A DNA stretch of 64,000 nucleotides from a bacterium (GTDB taxonomy: Bacteria > Fidelibacterota > Marinisomatia > Marinisomatales > JAHJCW01), in the NCBI GenBank assembly GCA_028282845.1, contig JANQGY010000003.1, forward strand, positions 1-64,000, in the 5' to 3' direction. A model generated the notes under the pieces. That model saw only the letters and a list, made by a program, of their open reading frames with translations. It had not been told where the DNA came from and ran no database searches. Positions 8,391 to 18,285 of the stretch are shown here, piece after piece. Position 1 is the first letter of the stretch. The number at the start of each line of letters is the position of its first letter. The position numbers were made by a program, and so were the translations under genes.

Positions 8391-8437
8391 AAACTCTCCA
8401 TTAAATATAATTTAACAAGCATTAAAGTTAATAAAAT

Positions 8438-8453
8438 TGGTCAGTATTGACCA
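8438..8453. promoter_or_regulatory. Inverted repeat upstream of metK (operator or weak attenuator)
   Basis: TGGTCA-GTAT-TGACCA is a perfect 6-bp inverted repeat 48 bp before the metK start. On the minus strand it is followed by ATTTTATT, so it could be a weak terminator for the upstream gene. It could equally be a repressor operator for metK-ahcY. Sequence alone does not decide. Confidence 0.4.
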
Positions 8454-8483
8454 TCTTAATAATTAGAATGAATTTTTAGTCAG

Positions 8484-9398
8484 TCAACAAGATTCCGTAC
8501 CGTCTTTGGCGGCAATCTTGCCGATAATACTCTGATCATCAATTGATGAGTTTTCAAGAATAATACTATCTTCTATCTTAGAATTTGTAATTGAGCAGTT
8601 ATCCATTATTGTCACATACGGACCAATAATTGATTCTTCAATTATACAGTTTTTCCCGATGAACACCGGTTCAATTATTTTGGATGTTGGAAACTCGTCA
8701 TGTTGAGACTGCAATAACTTGCGATTGGAATAAAGGAATGTCTCCGGCACACCGACATCATAAATATCAGGAGTATCATAGGCTTTAAACGGCTCGCCAT
8801 TTTGGACCATTAATTGTAAAGCATCGGTAATTTGATATTCATTGTTAGTAGTAATTTGTTTGGTGATCAATTCTTCAATCGCCTTTTTTAATATATTTTG
8901 GTTGTTAAAAAAATATAATCCACTGATAGCTAAATTGCTCGGCGGGTTAGGATGCTTCTCGTAAAATCCATTAATTTTATCATCACTGATATCCACAACG
9001 CCAAATCGTGTTGGATCATCGACCCCGTAAATCCCTATTACATTTTCTTCACTTGAAATGAAATCAGCTATATTCACATCAAATATAGTGTCACCAAGCT
9101 GCACTAAAGTTGGTTCATCGGATTCTTCTAATCCGGTAAGAATGGCATGACCTAATCCCAAGCGTTCTTTTTGTTCGACAAATGAAAAATTACCTTCATA
9201 TTTTTTCACGTGTTCAATCACTTGTTCCTTAAAATGTCCAACGATAAAACACAGATCATTAATTCCTGCTTCCAAAAGTGGTTCAATTATGTGATCTAAT
9301 GCCAGTTTACCGGCAACCGGTAAAAGGGTTTTTTGGTAGCGATCGGTATGAGGTTTTAATCTTGTGCCGTAACCGGCAACGGGAATAATTGCTTTCAA
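8484..9398 (-). CDS. Sugar-phosphate nucleotidyltransferase with left-handed beta-helix tail
   Basis: This is a 304-residue protein of the glucose-1-phosphate thymidylyl/uridylyltransferase type. The nucleotide-binding signature is KAIIPVAGYGTRLKPHT, followed by KTLLPVAGK, LGLGHAI and LVQLGDTIF. The C-terminal ~60 residues show hexapeptide repeats (VFIGKNCIIEES IIGPYVTI MDNCSI) that form a left-handed beta-helix. It likely activates a hexose-1-phosphate for cell-surface glycan synthesis. The exact sugar and nucleotide are not evident. It lies in the ileS-ahcY gene run, 12 bp after hpf. Confidence 0.85.
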   Translation of the reverse strand: MKAIIPVAGYGTRLKPHTDRYQKTLLPVAGKLALDHIIEPLLEAGINDLCFIVGHFKEQVIEHVKKYEGNFSFVEQKERLGLGHAILTGLEESDEPTLVQLGDTIFDVNIADFISSEENVIGIYGVDDPTRFGVVDISDDKINGFYEKHPNPPSNLAISGLYFFNNQNILKKAIEELITKQITTNNEYQITDALQLMVQNGEPFKAYDTPDIYDVGVPETFLYSNRKLLQSQHDEFPTSKIIEPVFIGKNCIIEESIIGPYVTIMDNCSITNSKIEDSIILENSSIDDQSIIGKIAAKDGTESC

Positions 9399-9410
9399 TT
9401 TTGTTAATTC

Positions 9411-9701
9411 TTAATGATGATTTATTTGTTTACCCTTGACCTTTTTTATACGGGTAATCATTTTGCTAACGGCCAAGTCAATTGATTTAGTTATGTTATC
9501 AGTTGATTCCTTGACGTTTAATTTCCGGTTCGGGATTGATAAATTTAATTCGGTAGTATATTCACCATTTTCGTGCATCAGAATAATTTGACACTGTATG
9601 GCACGATTATACAATTTGGTGATCTTCTGAACTTCATTAATTGCGTAGTTTTTTAAGTTATCAGGTGCTGTAAAATGACGAGAGGTAAATTCGATATTCA
9701 A
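9411..9701 (-). CDS. hpf: Ribosome hibernation promoting factor (short form)
   Basis: This 96-residue protein belongs to the HPF/RaiA family (NIEFTSRHFTAPDNLKNYA, then the basic helix AVSKMITRIKKVKGK). It binds the 30S decoding region and helps form inactive ribosomes during slow growth. It lacks the C-terminal dimerisation domain of long HPF. The start is TTG, supported by AAGGAG 6-7 nt upstream. Confidence 0.9.
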   Translation of the reverse strand: MNIEFTSRHFTAPDNLKNYAINEVQKITKLYNRAIQCQIILMHENGEYTTELNLSIPNRKLNVKESTDNITKSIDLAVSKMITRIKKVKGKQINHH

Positions 9702-9730
9702 TTTATTCTCCTTATATTATTTATCAAAAT

Positions 9731-10645
9731 TTACTTGCCACCGTGAGGGTGCGCTTTTCTATATATTTTTTTCATGCGCTCCGGCTGAATGTGTGTATAA
9801 ATCTGAGTTGTAGAGAGACTGCTATGGCCTAATAATTCTTTCACGGCCTGCAGATCTGCGCCACGATCCAATAGATGCGTGGCAAAAGAATGACGTAAGG
9901 TATGTGGACCAAGTTGTTCCCCTTCTGTTACTAATCGTAAATACATATTTACGTTACGCTGTACAGTCCTTTGTGATATGCGTTCACTCCTTGAATTTAC
10001 AAAAATTGGTGTTTCAGTGTCAGCAATTTTTAATGATCTTCCGGTATTTTGAAGGTAATCATTCAAAGCTTTACGAGCTTTATTTCCATACGGGACCAAG
10101 CGCTCCTTGGCACCTTTTCCAATTATTCGGATTAACTGTTTGCTGCTGACAAAATTCCCAAAATTCAAGCTTACTAATTCGCTTAATCGTATTCCGGTGC
10201 TATAAAATAATTCCAAGATAGCTTTGTCGCGCAAGCCTGCTGTAGTACTTGTGTCTGGAGCATTCATTAAACTCTCAATTATTTTTTCATCAACGTAATT
10301 AGGCAGGGATTTGTTTGCTTTTGGAGTCTTGACTAAAACTGCCGGATTTTTCTCCACGGTTCCAATGCTAATTAGATATTTATAAAAGGATTTGATGGAA
10401 GCAAGTCTTCTGCCGATTGTCTTTGCCGACAATCCTTTCTCAAATTCAGCGCCGAGAAAATGGGTAATTGATTGTTTGTCAATGTCAAAGATTCTAACTT
10501 GGCCTTTTCCCAAATATTCAATCATAAATAGCTTGAATTTCTTTAAATCAGTTATATAAGAAATTTGGGTATATTTGGAAAAACCACTTTCTTTCTCCAA
10601 ATATATTGAAAAATCATTGATGAGTATTGACAAATCCTTAGACAT
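9731..10645 (-). CDS. xerD: Tyrosine recombinase XerC/XerD
   Basis: This 304-residue recombinase has an N-terminal SAM-like core-binding domain and a catalytic domain with STGIRLSELVSL (first Arg), IGKGAKERLVP (Lys), HTLRHSFATHL (His248, Arg251), LLGHSS (His274) and Tyr283. Its size and motif set fit the chromosome-dimer-resolving Xer proteins. The XerC versus XerD choice is not certain. It overlaps the end of rluD by 8 bp, so it belongs to the housekeeping operon and is not an island integrase. Confidence 0.9.
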   Translation of the reverse strand: MSKDLSILINDFSIYLEKESGFSKYTQISYITDLKKFKLFMIEYLGKGQVRIFDIDKQSITHFLGAEFEKGLSAKTIGRRLASIKSFYKYLISIGTVEKNPAVLVKTPKANKSLPNYVDEKIIESLMNAPDTSTTAGLRDKAILELFYSTGIRLSELVSLNFGNFVSSKQLIRIIGKGAKERLVPYGNKARKALNDYLQNTGRSLKIADTETPIFVNSRSERISQRTVQRNVNMYLRLVTEGEQLGPHTLRHSFATHLLDRGADLQAVKELLGHSSLSTTQIYTHIQPERMKKIYRKAHPHGGK

Positions 10646-11603
10646 TTAATTTATCAATCGCTGCTACAACATTTTGTATATCAACCGGTAAATCCGATGA
10701 GAAACTTATTTCAGAACCTGACTTAGGATGATCGAATTTTATTTTCTGAGCATGTAAAAGATGCCGATCAATATGTTTAAAAATATCGTCCATTTTTTTG
10801 GTTATTTCCGGAATATAACCCTTAATTCTTGATTTTCCACCACCGTATTTTTCATCACCTAATATTGGATGTCCTTCGAAAGCTGAGTGAACACGGATTT
10901 GATGTGTTCGACCGGTTTTCGGAAAAAATTTCATTATACTAAAATATTCGGTTTCTTTTATTACCTTAAATCCTGTTTCCGCTTTCTTACCATCCACATC
11001 AACTTGATACGTTGTCGGATCACGACGTTTTCGCGCCACCGCACCACTGATAATTCCGCCTGCCTTACTCCATTTACCCCATGTGATTCCATAGTATATT
11101 TTGTCAACTGTCCGTTCCGAAAACTGTTCCGCTAATTTTATATGAGCCGAATTATTTTTGGCAACCACGATAATTCCCGACGTATCCTGATCCAATCGAT
11201 GAACGATACCCGGTCGCGAAGGACCATTAAGGTCGGACAAATTCTTAAAATGATAGGCTAACGCATTGGTTAAGGTTCCATCTTTGTTTCCAACTCCGGG
11301 ATGTACCGTCAATCCTGCGGGTTTATTCACAACAATTATATCTTCATCTTCGAAAATTATATCCAAAGGAATATTTTGGGGATTGATATGTGTTTCGACT
11401 GATTCTTCAAAATCAATGTCTAATTCGATCTTATCATTGATGTTCAACCGGTAATTCGCCGATTTGGCCTCACCATTGACCAGTATTTTACCGCTTCTTA
11501 TATGTTTTTGTAATTGTGAACGGGAGATGTCCTTGAATCTTTCCGCCAAATATTTATCCAGACGAACACCGGATTCATCAACGAGTAAAATTTCGTTTTT
11601 CAA
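10638..11603 (-). CDS. rluD: RluD-family 23S rRNA pseudouridine synthase
   Basis: It has an S4 RNA-binding domain (VRLDKYLAERFKDISRSQLQKHI) followed by the RluA-type catalytic domain. The catalytic Asp lies in GIVHRLDQDTSGIIVVAK, and GRTHQIRVHS is also present. Family members modify uridines in helix 69 of 23S rRNA or at related sites. The annotated start is a TTG whose last two bases overlap the lspA stop (TTGA), giving 321 residues and an N-terminus of normal RluD length. An ATG at 11684 would add 27 residues encoded entirely inside lspA. Other genes here also use TTG. Confidence 0.88.
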   Translation of the reverse strand: MKNEILLVDESGVRLDKYLAERFKDISRSQLQKHIRSGKILVNGEAKSANYRLNINDKIELDIDFEESVETHINPQNIPLDIIFEDEDIIVVNKPAGLTVHPGVGNKDGTLTNALAYHFKNLSDLNGPSRPGIVHRLDQDTSGIIVVAKNNSAHIKLAEQFSERTVDKIYYGITWGKWSKAGGIISGAVARKRRDPTTYQVDVDGKKAETGFKVIKETEYFSIMKFFPKTGRTHQIRVHSAFEGHPILGDEKYGGGKSRIKGYIPEITKKMDDIFKHIDRHLLHAQKIKFDHPKSGSEISFSSDLPVDIQNVVAAIDKLNV

Positions 11604-12076
11604 ACGGCTGAATTTAGTTTTTGCTGTTTTGGTAGTAAAATTAACGAGTATATCAAATATAGTATCATGCCAACCGTTACGCAAGAATCTGCTACATTAA
11701 ATATATAAAAATGCCATCCCCAAAATTCGAAATTAAACATATCGGCTACTTCTTTAAACCATAAACGGTCAATGAAATTTCCTATCGCTCCGGCGATAAT
11801 TAAAGCCAAAGCAATTCGCAATAACAAATTGCTGTTTCTTTCTGACCACAAATACAAGATCAAGATGATTGTTAGAATAAAGGAAGCCGCCGTGAAGAAA
11901 TAAATGCCACCCGGAAAGTTAATTCCGAACGCCATTCCGTCATTAGAGATATATGTTAAATGAAAAAAATTATCAATAATTGTTATCGAATCGTATAAAT
12001 CCATAGAAGAACGGACAAGATATTTTGAGATTTGATCTATTACGACTAAAATGAAACTAACAACTAAAACGCTCAC
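11600..12076 (-). CDS. lspA: Lipoprotein signal peptidase (signal peptidase II)
   Basis: This 158-residue inner-membrane aspartyl protease cleaves prolipoprotein signal peptides. It has four predicted membrane segments. The two catalytic aspartates lie in GAIGNFIDRLWF and FNVADSCVTVG, and the first-helix motif VVIDQISKYLV is present. It overlaps the DksA-like gene by 4 bp and the rluD TTG start by 3 bp. Lipoproteins elsewhere in this window (at 3.1, 19.8, 60.2 and 61.8 kb) are its likely substrates. Confidence 0.96.
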   Translation of the reverse strand: MSVLVVSFILVVIDQISKYLVRSSMDLYDSITIIDNFFHLTYISNDGMAFGINFPGGIYFFTAASFILTIILILYLWSERNSNLLLRIALALIIAGAIGNFIDRLWFKEVADMFNFEFWGWHFYIFNVADSCVTVGMILYLIYSLILLPKQQKLNSAV

Positions 12077-12501
12077 AGAAGACCCATCTTATCCTTTTCT
12101 TTACATTCAACACACATGGTCGCAATTGGTACTGCCATTAGTCTTTCTTCAGGAATGAGAGGACATGTAGAACACAAGTTCTTTGGCTCATCAGTACATT
12201 CTTTACAAATACCGTATGTGCCTGCATCAATTCGTTTTAGGGCACTGATTAAATTTTGATAATAGCTGTTCTCTCTAACGATAAATTGGAAATTCTTTTC
12301 TTTTTCATGGGAATCAGTGCCGGCGTCAGCCATGTGTACACTATAAACCGAATCAGGCACATAACTTTCACTAGTGTTGCCGCTTTCAATAACCCCTTCT
12401 TTGATTTCATCCATATCCTGATTAACAATCTCGATCTCTTTTTCAATAAGTTTTCTGAACTTGTTCAATTTTGTTTTTGTATATTTCTTTGGGTTTGCCA
12501 T
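12073..12501 (-). CDS. TraR/DksA-family zinc-finger protein
   Basis: This is a 142-residue protein with a long N-terminal helical region (LNKFRKLIEKEIEIVNQDMDEIKEG) and a C-terminal C4 finger (GTYGICKEC ... ATMCVECK). It also has extra cysteines in an insertion (LCSTCP) between the pairs. DksA-type proteins enter the RNA polymerase secondary channel. The gene position between ileS and lspA is often seen in related bacteria. The acidic tip residues of true DksA are not clearly present, so the regulatory effect is uncertain. Confidence 0.85.
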   Translation of the reverse strand: MANPKKYTKTKLNKFRKLIEKEIEIVNQDMDEIKEGVIESGNTSESYVPDSVYSVHMADAGTDSHEKEKNFQFIVRENSYYQNLISALKRIDAGTYGICKECTDEPKNLCSTCPLIPEERLMAVPIATMCVECKEKDKMGLL

Positions 12502-12510
12502 AATAGCCTC

Positions 12511-15500
12511 TCAACTCTTTTTTATTCGGGAAATTCCCAATTTAATTTTTTCACCCTGAATATTCAATTCTTCAGTATACTCAGCAACCTCACCATCTTG
12601 TTTAATAGCTACTGCCAGTGTTTCATTGCAAAAATAATCTCTAAACTGATTTAAAGCGTCCTGTAATTTACCATCAAATTGTCCAAAAACCTCGATTCTG
12701 TCTTCAACCGCAAAATCAGCATTTTTGCGCATTAATTGCACCTGACGGATCAAATCCCGCACAATACCTTCGTTTATCAAATCCTCAGTCAATTCCGTAG
12801 ATATTGCCACGGTAATATCGTTATCCTGAGCTGCCACCAATCCCTCGACTGAAGACATCTCAACAATTAATTGTTCTTGATTTAGTTCTACATCACCCGA
12901 ATCAGTTTTAAGTGTCATTTCTCCATTAACCTTTAAATCATTTATAATAGTATTTGCATCAACATTTTCCAATGCCATCTTGATAGCCGGAATAATTTTG
13001 CCATGCGTCTTACCCAAAACCGCTAAGTTAGGTTTGACGACATATTTGACCAACTCGTCTGCTCTACTCACACGTTCAATATTTTTTACGTTCAATTCGT
13101 CCAAAACTACGGGGCTGTTCTGTTCAATAAAGTCCGCCAATTGTTTTTCTTTCACAACGTAGAATAAAGTTTGCAGGGGTTGGCGGATTTTTAGATCAGC
13201 CTTATTTCTTGCCGACCTCCCCAGTTCAACCAGACTTTTCAACGCATCAACCTGCTCGATCAATTCTTTATCAATGTAGCTATTATTCGATTTCGGGTAA
13301 TCGCATAGATGCACACTCTCTGGAGCATTTATATCAATATTGCCGACCAAATTACTATATATCTCGTCGGTGATGAATGGCATTACCGGTGCTAATAATT
13401 TTGTTAGTGTAAGCAAGACATCATACAAAGTGTGATAAGCGGCTTGTTTATCAGCGTCATCTTCGCTTTTCCAAAAACGGCGACGATTTCTGCGAATATA
13501 CCAGTTCGATAAATCCTCTAAAAAAGTTTCAACTTTGCGCATGGATTTATCCATGCGATACACATCCAATGATTCCCGCATGTCAAAAACTAACTGATGT
13601 AATTTGGCTCTGATCCATTTGTCCATAATCGTAAGATCATGATCTTTTATTTTTGATTTAAGCGGATCAAAACCGTCAACTGCTGCATACGTAGCAAAGA
13701 ATGAATAAGAATTCCAAAGGGTAATAATCTTCTTACGAACCTCATTCGCAGCCTGATACCCAAAATTTAGATTACTCTCAACATTATGACTGATAAACAT
13801 CCAGCGCATAACATCAACACCCATATCTTCCGCGGCATCATCAAACCAAATCGCATTTCCGGCTGATTTGTGCATTTCCTTGCCGTTCTCATCTCGAACC
13901 AATGCATGACCTAACAATGTTTTAAATGGAGCTTTATTCTCCATCACAGTTGACATTGCTAATAATGAATAGAACCAATTGCGGAACTGTCCGGGAAAAC
14001 ATTCAGTAATGAAATCGGCCGGGAACCATTTCTCCCAATAGACTTTATTTTCATTATAGTTTATAGTTGAATAAGGAACAATCCCGGCATCTAACCAAGG
14101 ATTGCCAACATCAAGGATACGAGTCCCTACCAGACCGGTCTCGGGATGCCTGATCTTAACTTTGTCAATCCAAGGCCGGTGCGGGCTGTGTTCCTCAAAT
14201 TCTTCCCAACCTTCAACCGCTAATTCTTGTAATTCTTCTTTTGATCCTACAACATAAAAAGATCCGTCTTCAAAGGTCCAAATGGGTAAAGCTAATCCCC
14301 AAAAGCGCTGTTTAGATATCATCCAATCGCCCATATTATCAAGCCATTCATGCTCGCGTTCCTTGCCCCAGTCCGGTATCCAGTTAATGTCATCAACAAT
14401 ATTCTTTATGTTGTTGCGCCAATCCATATTAATGTACCATTCGTCAACAATACGGAATACTAATTCATCGCCGCTGCGCCAGCAATGCGGGTAAATATGC
14501 GGGTATTTCTCAGAGTGGATCAAAACTTTCCGTTCTTTTAAATCGGCAATTATCTTGTTAGTTGTCTCAATTTCTGTGGCTGTCAAACCGGTCAACCAAC
14601 CAAATCCATCTATAAATTTTGATTCTTCATTTAACGGAGCAATATCAACCAAAGCGAGTTTCTTGCCGATCGCATGATCAACATCACCGCAGCCCGGCGC
14701 GATGTGTACAATACCGGTTCCCTCGCCCGCAACAACAATATCGTTACCAATACTATCTTTACCGCCATCAATTACTTTATGACAATTAATTCCATTGATG
14801 CCGTCCGATTTCAAATTTTCTTTGACAAAAGGATGTCCTCCGGCTTTTGATTGAGCTTCTAAGTGATCAAAGGGTCCTTCGTATTCCCAACCTAGCATAT
14901 CCTTACCTTTTAGCGTACCAAGTATTTTATAACCGCCATGTTCTTTAAAAATTTGTGCAATTGTCTTTAATTTGGGTACACCTTCGACCCATTGTTTCTT
15001 ATCGTCAAATTGCTTTTCTAAACGCTGATATTCTAAATTTTCTTCGGCAAAATAATAAATTGATCCATCTACCGCTTGCAATTTGACATAATCAAGATTA
15101 ACATTTACGGCTGCAGCCACATTCGAAGTCAGTGTCCAAGGTGTGGTAGTCCAAATTAGCAAATATTCATTATCTTTTTCTTTAAGCGGAAATCTGACAA
15201 AAACCGAATCATGAGCAACAAGTTTACGACCTTCGATAATCTCCATTTGTGAGTATGATGTGCCGGAACGTCCCGACCAAGGCACAACATCATTACCACG
15301 ATAAATTTTTCCTTGTTCAAACAGTTTCTTGAGAAAAGACCAAATAGTATAATTATTTTCATCGGACATTGTAAAATAGGAATCATCCCAATCCATCCAA
15401 TATCCCAATCGTTTAGACTGTCCTGTAATAACATCGGCGTACTTGTAAACCCTCTCTTTGCAAAGGTTTACAAATTTCTCAATGCCAAATTTTTCTACAT

Positions 15501-15822
15501 CACGTTTGGATTTGAAGCCGAGCTCTTTTTCTACTTCAACCTCGACCCACAATCCTTGACAGTCAAAACCATTTTGATAACGGAGATCATGTCCGGTCAT
15601 GGCTTTATAGCGAAGATATAGATCTTTCAGCGTTCGTCCCCAAGCATGATGGACACCCATTGGATTATTGGCGGTGATCGGACCATCTATAAAACTCCAA
15701 CGCGGTCTTCCTTTATTCAATTCCACGCGTTTATTAAAGATTTGGTTCTTCTCCCAAAAATCCATGATTTTATGCTCTAAAGCAATAAAATCAACTTTCG
15801 CATTTATCTTTTTTATCGCCAT
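12511..15822 (-). CDS. ileS: Isoleucyl-tRNA synthetase
   Basis: This is a 1103-residue class I synthetase. The HIGH signature appears as HHAW (residues 58-61, in [16 protein letters not shown]) and the KMSKS loop as EMHKS at about residue 650 ([10 protein letters not shown]). The tryptophan-rich block [17 protein letters not shown] precedes it, and the CP1 editing domain lies between. The anticodon-binding domain follows ([13 protein letters not shown]). The length and the absence of a C-terminal zinc finger fit the IleS type that resembles eukaryotic enzymes; this type is often mupirocin-tolerant, but that is inference. It heads the minus-strand operon to ahcY. No T-box leader is visible. 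Confidence 0.97.
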   Translation of the reverse strand: MAIKKINAKVDFIALEHKIMDFWEKNQIFNKRVELNKGRPRWSFIDGPITANNPMGVHHAWGRTLKDLYLRYKAMTGHDLRYQNGFDCQGLWVEVEVEKELGFKSKRDVEKFGIEKFVNLCKERVYKYADVITGQSKRLGYWMDWDDSYFTMSDENNYTIWSFLKKLFEQGKIYRGNDVVPWSGRSGTSYSQMEIIEGRKLVAHDSVFVRFPLKEKDNEYLLIWTTTPWTLTSNVAAAVNVNLDYVKLQAVDGSIYYFAEENLEYQRLEKQFDDKKQWVEGVPKLKTIAQIFKEHGGYKILGTLKGKDMLGWEYEGPFDHLEAQSKAGGHPFVKENLKSDGINGINCHKVIDGGKDSIGNDIVVAGEGTGIVHIAPGCGDVDHAIGKKLALVDIAPLNEESKFIDGFGWLTGLTATEIETTNKIIADLKERKVLIHSEKYPHIYPHCWRSGDELVFRIVDEWYINMDWRNNIKNIVDDINWIPDWGKEREHEWLDNMGDWMISKQRFWGLALPIWTFEDGSFYVVGSKEELQELAVEGWEEFEEHSPHRPWIDKVKIRHPETGLVGTRILDVGNPWLDAGIVPYSTINYNENKVYWEKWFPADFITECFPGQFRNWFYSLLAMSTVMENKAPFKTLLGHALVRDENGKEMHKSAGNAIWFDDAAEDMGVDVMRWMFISHNVESNLNFGYQAANEVRKKIITLWNSYSFFATYAAVDGFDPLKSKIKDHDLTIMDKWIRAKLHQLVFDMRESLDVYRMDKSMRKVETFLEDLSNWYIRRNRRRFWKSEDDADKQAAYHTLYDVLLTLTKLLAPVMPFITDEIYSNLVGNIDINAPESVHLCDYPKSNNSYIDKELIEQVDALKSLVELGRSARNKADLKIRQPLQTLFYVVKEKQLADFIEQNSPVVLDELNVKNIERVSRADELVKYVVKPNLAVLGKTHGKIIPAIKMALENVDANTIINDLKVNGEMTLKTDSGDVELNQEQLIVEMSSVEGLVAAQDNDITVAISTELTEDLINEGIVRDLIRQVQLMRKNADFAVEDRIEVFGQFDGKLQDALNQFRDYFCNETLAVAIKQDGEVAEYTEELNIQGEKIKLGISRIKKS

Positions 15823-15927
15823 AATTCTTCGAATTTAGTAATCTTTCTTACACCGAGTTTTTAAGACCTCGAAGTTAGTTTAAAAACTGATTTTTATCAA
15901 CGATTACAGTTCCACCTGATTATACAA

Positions 15928-15954
15928 AAAACCTCCAATTTAATTGGAGGTTTT
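15928..15954 (-). terminator. Terminator after degP
   Basis: A near-perfect hairpin (AAAACCTCCAATT / AATTGGAGGTTTT, one-base centre). On the minus strand it is followed by TTTTTGTATA. It separates degP from the ileS operon. Confidence 0.85.
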
Positions 15955-15976
15955 CGCTTCTATTTAAATCAACTTA

Positions 15977-17365
15977 CTAATTTATTTCAAAGGCAAAATA
16001 ACTTGATCTTTCACCACGCTTGACAAGCAATAGTATTGATTCCTGTTCTTTGGCATCTTTGACAAGACTTTTAAAGACATTTGTCGAGCTGACTTTCTTG
16101 GTACCGACGCGGGTGATTATATCGCCAATCCGTATTCCGGCTTCATAGGCATTACTGTTACGATCTATGTCGGTTATTATTACTCCTTCAGAGTCAGGAT
16201 CAACACTGTATCGGTCAGCGAGAGCATTAGAAATATTACTCACTTCAATTCCAAGATTATTGTCACTGTCATTATTTGCCGCGAACGATGTGGATTCACG
16301 CTCAATTTCTTCTAATGTAACGTTTATTGTTTTCCAGTCGCCATCGCGCACAAGCAACACCTTACTCTTCTCTCCGGGTTTAGTAGATGATACCACATTC
16401 TTTAAATGTGCGCTATCAATAATTTTTTCACCGTTAAATTCCTTGATAATATCGCCTACTTCGATGCCTGATTTTTCTGCGGGACTATCTTCAACAACCT
16501 CACTCACCAAAGCTCCGTCTCTACTCTTCAATTCAAGAGCTTTGGCAATTTGATCACTAACCGGTCCAATATAAACGCCAAGCCATGAACGGACTACATA
16601 ACCTTTATTTATCAGATCACCCATTACTTTTTTAGCCATATTGGATGGTATTGCAAAGCCGACACCGCGGTTTGCTCTTTCATATCCGCCTGTGGCAATG
16701 GCGGTATTTATACCGACTAATTCACCTTCTAAATTGAGCAATGCTCCACCACTATTCCCCGGATTGATTGCTGCATCGGTTTGAATGAAATCCTGATATA
16801 GATCGGTGTCCGGCATCACGTAACTGCGACCAAGGGCGCTCACAATCCCGGCGGTAACCGAATGGCTCAAATTAGCAGAGAACGGACTGCCGACCGCCAG
16901 TACCCATTCACCTACCCGTAAGTCATCGGAATTTCCGAGCGGAATTTCCTTAATATTCTCCGCTTCGATCTGGATAACAGCCAAATCCGATTTAGGATCG
17001 GTACCGATTATTTTAGCCGGAATGATTCGTTTATCAATTAATTGTATTTGAATATCTTCGGCATCTTCGATTACATGATTATTGGTAAGAATGTAACCAT
17101 TATTTCCATCAACAATTACGCCCGATCCAAGTGCTTGGCTTGAATATTCTTCAGGAAGTTGCGGGTGAAAAAATGGGAAATTATTGAATCGCTGAAATTG
17201 TTCGTCCAACTTTACAACCTTTTCCGCTGAAATGGTTACCACAGCCGGATTGGCTTCCTCGGCAACATCTGCTAACGCTGAACTAAATTGCTTGACGATA
17301 GAATTCTGCGCGGCAAGAATTCCGATTAACATCATAATAGATATAACAATTTTTCTATTCATCAT
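15977..17365 (-). CDS. degP: DegP/HtrA periplasmic serine protease
   Basis: This 462-residue protein has an N-terminal signal sequence (VISIMMLIGILAAQ), a trypsin-like domain with the triad His97 (NNHVI), Asp127 (SDLAV) and Ser205 (NPGNSGGAL), and two PDZ domains (about 260-350 and 370-460). HtrA proteases degrade or refold damaged envelope proteins. DegP, DegQ and DegS cannot be told apart with certainty, but two PDZ domains exclude DegS. The gene stands alone between a terminator and an inserted R-M pair. Confidence 0.93.
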   Translation of the reverse strand: MMNRKIVISIMMLIGILAAQNSIVKQFSSALADVAEEANPAVVTISAEKVVKLDEQFQRFNNFPFFHPQLPEEYSSQALGSGVIVDGNNGYILTNNHVIEDAEDIQIQLIDKRIIPAKIIGTDPKSDLAVIQIEAENIKEIPLGNSDDLRVGEWVLAVGSPFSANLSHSVTAGIVSALGRSYVMPDTDLYQDFIQTDAAINPGNSGGALLNLEGELVGINTAIATGGYERANRGVGFAIPSNMAKKVMGDLINKGYVVRSWLGVYIGPVSDQIAKALELKSRDGALVSEVVEDSPAEKSGIEVGDIIKEFNGEKIIDSAHLKNVVSSTKPGEKSKVLLVRDGDWKTINVTLEEIERESTSFAANNDSDNNLGIEVSNISNALADRYSVDPDSEGVIITDIDRNSNAYEAGIRIGDIITRVGTKKVSSTNVFKSLVKDAKEQESILLLVKRGERSSYFAFEIN

Positions 17366-17454
17366 TTTTCCTTAAATATTTCTGTCATTTCTATGCTAAA
17401 ACTGTGGAAAAGTTTCTTTGAGTTGAAATTTGACTAAATTGCAAATCTTAGATC

Positions 17455-18285
17455 TTATATGTCAGCTTGAAAAACTATAAATTTTCCATTAAAAGGATGT
17501 TTAATATCAAATATTTTTAGCTGTTCAAATGTATTTGGACTAAATACATCTTTTAACTTTTTATAAATATTTATCCGTTGTTTGTCATCATAAAAAGGAA
17601 CAAGAAAATTTATTGAATTATCACTTATTTCAGGATATTTATTAGAGTTTAGAATATTTCCTTCTGCTTTCACTTCAGTCATTATTCTAAATCGCAATTT
17701 TACTGATGCCCTGTCAACAGAACGAACTTTACGAAAATTGTCCTGCTGTGATAGAATTGATGACAATAGCTGTTTTTGTTCATGTGAGATATTTTCACCA
17801 CTTTCTGATAATCTTTCATTTAACAATTGAATAAAAGATTCACTAATCAATTCATCAATGCCGATAGTTTCAAAAAAGGAACCACTAACTAGACAAACTT
17901 TTATTTTATCCCCTTTTTTACCTCGGATTAAATAATAAACATCACGTTGTTTTTGAGAATAAACATCATCTCCAGCAGCTTCCATCTGTTTTAGTATAGA
18001 GCTTGTATTACTATGAATAATTTTCTCTATATTTTTACTTCTTGACGGGATTGTTGAATTAAAGGAAGAAACCCTATATGATTTACTATCTTTCAATTCA
18101 ATTAATTCTCCGCCAGTGAATATTTTCTTATCACTATTCAGTCTTATTGCTAAATCAGGAAATATTCCTCTGTTGCGGCAAGAGAGCATATTCTCATCAA
18201 ATGGAAAACCACTGAGTTTCTCAACGGTCTTAAAATACTTCTTTTTTAGTAATAAAGATTGAAAGAAATGATATATTGAATTCAT
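17455..18285 (-). CDS. Putative type II restriction endonuclease (PD-(D/E)XK)
   Basis: This 276-residue, AT-rich gene overlaps the upstream DNA methyltransferase by 4 bp. FPDLAIRL followed about 15 residues later by GELIELKDSK fits PD-Xn-ExK, with Lys in the last position. The rest is helical and charged, with no family that I recognise. Pairing with a beta-class methyltransferase makes an R-M endonuclease the most likely role. The system sits between degP and tlpA on the same strand, as if inserted without disturbing neighbouring genes. The specificity is unknown. Confidence 0.7.
   Translation of the reverse strand: MNSIYHFFQSLLLKKKYFKTVEKLSGFPFDENMLSCRNRGIFPDLAIRLNSDKKIFTGGELIELKDSKSYRVSSFNSTIPSRSKNIEKIIHSNTSSILKQMEAAGDDVYSQKQRDVYYLIRGKKGDKIKVCLVSGSFFETIGIDELISESFIQLLNERLSESGENISHEQKQLLSSILSQQDNFRKVRSVDRASVKLRFRIMTEVKAEGNILNSNKYPEISDNSINFLVPFYDDKQRINIYKKLKDVFSPNTFEQLKIFDIKHPFNGKFIVFQADI

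Noticed and set aside
8391..8483. SAM riboswitch ahead of metK
   Set aside because: The leader is only 93 bp and shows no SAM-I, SAM-II or SAM-IV-like core; only a short inverted repeat is present.
9731..10645. Tyrosine recombinase as the integrase of a nearby island
   Set aside because: Its length, motifs and 8-bp overlap with rluD fit the housekeeping XerC/XerD; it is not beside either duplicated gene tail.
15823..15927. T-box leader ahead of ileS
   Set aside because: No T-box core sequence or antiterminator pair could be found; the only hairpin is the terminator of degP further upstream.
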